Both the position numbers and the translations under genes were made by a program. DNA of 64,000 bases, taken from Trichoplusia ni (taxonomy: Eukaryota; Arthropoda; Insecta; Lepidoptera; Noctuidae). The DNA lies in the NCBI RefSeq assembly GCF_003590095.1, contig NC_039490.1, forward strand, positions 9,317,834 through 9,381,833, in the 5' to 3' direction. The notes under the pieces are model-generated. The model did not search any database. It saw only the letters and a program-made list of their open reading frames with translations, and had not been told where the DNA came from. Positions 59,241-64,000 of this stretch are shown one piece after another; position 1 is the first letter of the stretch, and each line of letters starts with the position of its first letter.

Positions 59241-59814
59241 TGTGCATTTGTTATTTAGCCACAAGCCTCTCGTAAATATAATAGTTTTTATGCATTGATA
59301 ATTAGTGTGGACTCGTGCTACCAGAATTATTCCGATTTCTAATCGCCCTATAATTAAGGTTGATATAAAAATCGAATCATTAGTATTGGCAAGCTTTTGG
59401 TCAAAAATGTGGTCTGCAGAAGCTTAAAGAGTTAGGTATTGGCAAACTATCGATAAAAAATCTGTCTCCAGACACCCCAAGCGTATGGTTGTACAACATT
59501 TTACAAGTATAGGACAATATCCCAAAAAAATACTTACATCATAAAATTGGATGAATTTACATAAAACAATATCGAAAAAATACACACAATTTCAAACAAA
59601 AATACAAAAAAAAATCATCAAAATAATAATTTTGTTAGCACCAACGTCATATTGACATGATCGAATAATTTGTTTTTATAACAATTCAAGAGTTGTCACT
59701 TAAAAACAGGTTTTAATTCTGCTGTAGAAGAATACATTCTTCTTTGTCTTCTTTTCGTGTAGGTGTTACTATGAATTTCAACCGCGAAGGATGTTTTGAT
59801 TTGAAAGCTTTTAT
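59241..59814. other. Non-coding
   Basis: AT-rich. No gene, RNA or repeat that I can support. Confidence 0.4.
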
Positions 59815-60075
59815 TATAAATACTAATATATAAAGCTGAAGAGTTTGTTTCCTAGGAATTGCTGGTTCAAATATTCTTTTTGTGTTAAATAGACCATTAA
59901 TCGAGGAAGGTTTTAGGTTATGTACCATCACGCTGCGGCTAACAGGAGCGAAGAAACAATGGAAAATGTAGGAAAAACAGGGAAAATTATTCATCTATGA
60001 GGGCTTCCGTTCAAAAATTCCTAACTTATATCTTCTAACGACGCGGACGAAGTCGCGGGCAACAGCTAGTTATAA
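59815..60075 (+). mobile_element. Dispersed short element, copy 2
   Basis: TACTAATATATAAAGCTGAA at the start, CACGCTGCGGCTAACAGGAG in the middle, GCGGACGAAGTCGCGGGCAA at the end. Same family as 13643-13908, in opposite orientation. Confidence 0.8.
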
Positions 60076-61283
60076 ATATCAACATAAATATTTTATGCTC
60101 AATTCACTTCAAAGGTATTTGCGTGAAAGAGGAACAAATATCCATATATAACAAAATCACGTTTTTAATATTAGTGGGATTAATTGAGTCAAGCATTTTA
60201 TAATCCATTTATAATCTTGAGCCTGGAAAAATCTGTGAGGGTTTTCACACGGCAAGTATTTAACAACTGATCGGAGTCTTTAAAAGAAGCCACGATTAAA
60301 TTGAAATTGAGGCTGTATAATGTATATTAAACGTCTTAACATTAAAAAAATACTTTAATAAAATTACTTCTCTGTCAAAATTGAATCATATGAAACGTCA
60401 AACTTTTGGCGCGAAACCACAAAGTTGCGACACAATGAGAAAATGGCGCGTGAAACATTTTAGTTAGAAAATAGATATTTATTGCAAAAATATAGTTCAG
60501 TAATGGGCAATTATTTCAAAGTTATGGTACAATTTGTTACGGTTTTCAAGGTAAATGCTTGTGTAATGTAATAACCGTAAGATATTACATTTTTGTGTTA
60601 CATAGTCTGTATGATGGCATGCAGATTATATCGTTAACACAATCAATTATTATTTTTATCTCATTTTGCGAAGATATTCTGAATCCATGAGTAGGTTTTG
60701 GTGAAATGAAAGACGTTTAATTTACTAATATTTACACATAATTTAAAACTTTTTAAATATTGCTATTATATGCATCAAAAATAAGCATAAAGCTTTCATT
60801 TACAGTAATTGTCTAATTAGCAAGTGTAATGAATTTATAATTATTTAACATGTTTATAAATTTGTTATGTTAAATTATATTTTTTTTTTAAAGTATTAGT
60901 TTGTTAAAAGAGGCAGAATGTCATTATTTCGTTAGTCTATGATGTTCGGTCGAGAAAAATGTGACTGAGCGGGAATTTTGAAGAGGGAAGAAGAAGAAGG
61001 GCATTCTGTTCGGACATCTCGTGGAAGGAGATAAAAAGTTGTAATTTATGAATGTGAATAATATAACTTTTATTTCAAGTAAGCAGTTTTAATAATTTCC
61101 CGAATAGTAACACAAATATTGAGAGAATTCATTACACAAGCATCGTCGTTTTTTTTCTAAAATGTGTAAATGTGTAATGTACTACAGTACATTTGATTAT
61201 TATACTAGGTGTTTCTTGCGGCTCTGCCCGCTGTCAATTATATGTAGCTATAAAAACATTAAAATCCTTTAACGCAATTCCCT
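60076..61283. other. AT-rich non-coding
   Basis: No frame longer than chance. A GAAGAAGAAGAAGGGCATTC purine-rich block near 60985 stands out, but I cannot assign it. Confidence 0.4.
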
Positions 61284-61495
61284 TCTAATATTATAAATGC
61301 GAAAGTAACTCTGTCTGTCTGTCTGTTACGCTTTCACGTCTAAACCACTGAACTGATTTTAATGAAATTTGTTACAGAGATAGATTTGACCTTGAAAGAA
61401 CAGGATAGTTTTTATTCCGGACTTTTGAAGAGTTCTCTTGGAAACGCGATATAACCGACCTCGACGCGGGCGAAGCCGCGGGTGGAAAGCTAGTT
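61284..61495 (+). mobile_element. Non-LTR element 3' end
   Basis: ATTATAAATGCGAAAGTAAC, then a CTGT microsatellite, TTTCACGTCTAAACCACTGA and finally GACGCGGGCGAAGCCGCGGG. This is a typical insect CR1/L2-like tail. The first 20 or so bases recur at the window's right edge. Confidence 0.65.
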
Positions 61496-61602
61496 AGATA
61501 TAAATAGCCTATATGATAATCCAAGGATAACCAATTTTCATCGAAATCAATCCAGCCTTTTGAACATGACTAGTTAACAAAGAAACACTCACTTTATATC
61601 GT

Positions 61603-61850
61603 ACTAGCTGACCCAGCAAACGTTGTTGTGCCTAATAAATGATTTCTAGTTAAATGTATTTTTAATGCCACATCATAAACAAAAAATTTCGTCCAAAAAA
61701 TATTTTTTTAGTGTGAGTAACCCTTAACACTTAGGGGTATGAAAAATAGATGTTAGTCGATTCTCAGACCTACTGAATACGTATATAAAATTTGGTAAAA
61801 ATCGGTTAAGCGGTTTCGGAGGAGAACGGTAACTAACATCGTGACACGGG
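61603..61850 (+). mobile_element. RTE-like LINE 3' UTR fragment
   Basis: ACTAGCTGACCCAGCAAACG through AAAATCGGTTAAGCGGTTTC to ATCGTGACACGGGAATCTAT. This block order is characteristic of RTE-clade 3' ends in insects. No reverse transcriptase remains. Confidence 0.65.
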
Positions 61851-62126
61851 AATCTATACTAATATATAAACCTGAAGAGTTTGTTTGTTTGTTTGTTTGT
61901 TTGTTTGAACGCGCTAATCTCAGGAACTACTGGTCCAAATTGAAAAAATCTTTTTGTGTTGAGTAGACAATTAATTGAGGAAGGCTTTAGGGTATAAACC
62001 ATCACGCTGCGACTAATAGGAGCGAAGATACAATGGAAAATGTGAAAAAAAACAGGACGGGTATAAATTATAACTTACATCTTCTTCTACCCACGGGAAC
62101 GAAGTCGCGGGCAACAGCTTGTTTTA
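61851..62126 (+). mobile_element. Dispersed short element, copy 3
   Basis: TACTAATATATAAACCTGAA, a GTTT microsatellite, CATCACGCTGCGACTAATAG and GGAACGAAGTCGCGGGCAAC. It abuts the RTE-like fragment. Confidence 0.85.
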
Positions 62127-62479
62127 TATATTAGAAGATTTATAATCTTACTGTCTATTCTAAAACCTTTTCAAACAATTTTATAAATAACTTTCGTCAG
62201 TTATAGATTATCACAATTACGTGAGTGACATTCGGGTCACAACAATCTTGCGATTACAACCGTTTCAAAACAATTGGTAACGGTCGCTGTTGTGCGTTAC
62301 AGCGGTTAGATACTAGCTGTGCCTCGCGGTGATACTTGTAGATAAAGAGAATTGAGAATTGTGTGTATTATAAAAAGTAATAATTTTAACGATGAAAAAA
62401 TTATAGATTTAAAAAATCTTAAAAACCCTCGTTTTTAAATGTCACTCCATTCAAATTTTATCAAAATCGCTAAAGCCTT
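62127..62479. other. Non-coding
   Basis: AT-rich spacer between repeats. Nothing supported. Confidence 0.4.
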
Positions 62480-62615
62480 TTTTATAGTTGTAAATTGCAT
62501 TTTCCACAGGTTTAAAGCTACCCTGAAAATTTCAGCCTGCTAGCTTATCGGGAAGTGCTTCAAAATTGACTTGCAAAAATCCAACCGGAACGACAAACAA
62601 ACAAGAAAAGTGGGT
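62480..62615 (-). mobile_element. Dispersed repeat copy, inverted relative to 57.6 kb
   Basis: AAGCTACCCTGAAAATTTCA and GCCTGCTAGCTTATC are the reverse complements of blocks at 57.6-57.7 kb. Confidence 0.7.
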
Positions 62616-63092
62616 GTATATAATCGTGGGAACAATGTATTAGCATAAAACGTAAAAACTCATTTCAGGTAGGACAGGAAAAATACTGAACCAATTTTGA
62701 ATGGTCTTAAAACAATAGAAAACACATAGATCGCTATAAAAAACTTGCACTTAGCTGCATTCGTTTAGACTAGAAGACGACACCAACATAGTTGAGAAAA
62801 GGCTAAACCGATGATGACATTAAAACAGGATATATATTAATCCGAAAAATACGTTAAGCTTATAAATAAGTTTGTTTGAAAGTTCAAGGCCGTCTACTGA
62901 GACGGATCGTCGCCAGTGAGACGAATTAACAATGACTTGAATGTCGTTTACCTTATTTTTTAGACTTCCTTTCTCAAAAAAGGTTAAAATCTAAGTTGTA
63001 TATTGAAACTAGCAGACACTATGGGCTTTAATATTTTTTTATTATTATTTGTCAATTTTTTTAAATCGGTTAGTGACAGATTTTTTTTACAT
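62616..63092. other. Non-coding with a SINE head fragment
   Basis: Only a fragment near 62770-62815 resembling the reversed head of the second SINE family. Otherwise AT-rich. Confidence 0.4.
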
Positions 63093-63342
63093 AATCTATA
63101 TCTATACTAATATATGAAGCTTAAGAGTTTGTTTGTTTGTTTGAATGCGCTAATATCAGGAACTACTGAAAAAATCTTTTTGTGTTCAATAGATCATTAA
63201 TCGAGGAAGTTATAGGCTATAAACCATCACGCTGCGACTAATAGGAGCGAAGATACAATGGAATATGTGTAAAAAACGGGGTAGATCTAAATCACAACTT
63301 ATATCTTCTAACCACGCGGACGAAGTCGCGGGCAACAGCTAG
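63093..63342 (+). mobile_element. Dispersed short element, copy 4
   Basis: TATACTAATATATGAAGCTT, CATCACGCTGCGACTAATAG and GCGGACGAAGTCGCGGGCAA mark a further copy, slightly shortened between the GTTT tract and the GATTTT block. Confidence 0.85.
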
Positions 63343-63965
63343 TTAGTAATAATTACTTATTATTATTCTCTGAAATATGAACATAAGGTGAAGGTACATA
63401 TGCACATATGTCTATATTAACATAAAAATAAATGAAAAGTATAGAAATTAAGGGGACAGACCTACCACCAATGGCTCCAATTCCAATGCGGGTTCATTTG
63501 AGACTTTGCCAGAACCATTCACCTTTTTATAAACAGTTGTACTTACCGAAAAAATAAGTTATTTCAAAAACTCCTCTTTTATGTAAAAATATAGGTACTT
63601 GAGCTAGGAGACCCGCTCATCAAAGCTAAAACAATTAACTATTGTGCATTTTTAATAAAAAAATATTCAGTTATCTAAACAATTCGTATTAAAATTTGCG
63701 ATAAAGCGGTTGTCCTTATGACATAATAATTAACATAACAACTTATTAACTACACATCTCTTACCAGTCGACCTTGTTGACAAACGGTTGTAGTGAGCAC
63801 CGGTCACGTTTACAGCGACCGTTAAAATACGTTGATTTAAAAACAGGATAGCGTCATTCATTTTTATTTGCGTATATTCTTATGGCTTCAATAATAATAT
63901 GAATATTTGGGTCTACAGACAAAAAATACATACTTTTAAATCATTTTCGATATAAGTACCCATGA
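63343..63965. other. Non-coding
   Basis: AT-rich. No supported feature. Confidence 0.4.
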
Positions 63966-64000
63966 TACTATATTATAAACGCGAAAGTTTGTATGTCTGG
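63966..64000 (+). mobile_element. Start of a second non-LTR tail, cut by window edge
   Basis: ATTATAAACGCGAAAGTTTG matches the head of the element at 61284. The rest is outside. Confidence 0.55.

Overview
This is a eukaryotic, almost certainly insect and very probably lepidopteran, window. It is AT-rich, has short GT-AG introns, and carries dispersed repeats ending in the GCCCGCGACTTCGTCCGCG-type motif, tRNA-derived SINEs and RTE/CR1-like LINE 3' ends typical of moth and butterfly genomes. There is no prokaryotic gene organisation.

About three quarters of the window (1-52 kb) is a cluster of related protein-coding genes that I do not recognise as any named family. They encode very long, charged, alpha-helical repeat proteins. 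The repeat is about 50-60 residues: a short amphipathic helix, a proline turn of the type SIP/APL/MPL, then a second helix. Some copies carry a tryptophan (W-x3-LP). A second module is marked by D-I-[VI]-D-R-x-K-[YF]-L-x-x-N-P. A third module starts near [LV]-x-[ED]-E-[VL]-[TE]-D-V-[FL]. Different genes add different disordered low-complexity regions, and three of them end in a Cys-rich, aromatic tail.

Layout: (1) 1-3722 (+), the 3' part of gene 1. (2) 4521-12892 (+), gene 2, about 2,765 aa, with a roughly 21-copy FSTSPQPTDK[WR] repeat. (3) 12.9-15.3 kb, intergenic, with repeats and an OTU-like transposon fragment. (4) 15336-18519 (-), gene 3, convergent with gene 2. (5) 19.6-24.3 kb (-), two paralogous large exons with identical phase at both ends, one with a 21-bp RKSVDTT repeat and one with a Gln/Asn-rich repeat. 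(6) 25239-52458 (-), a giant gene: one uninterrupted 25.46-kb exon preceded by a very short ATG-bearing exon, predicted at about 8,493 aa, close to 1 MDa. It contains a 657-bp array of about 6.5 nearly identical units and a 2,679-bp triplication. (7) 54433-58729 (-), an unrelated multi-exon gene with GC-rich exons, assembled here from splice signals and phase. (8) 59-64 kb, mostly transposable-element debris.

How the genes work together is inference. Shared modules show that the cluster grew by local duplication, and giant tandem helical proteins with repeated R-R-x-S motifs and Cys-rich ends suggest a structural filament or scaffold, possibly regulated by basophilic kinases. A male-germline structural role is one testable idea, but nothing in the DNA proves tissue or function.
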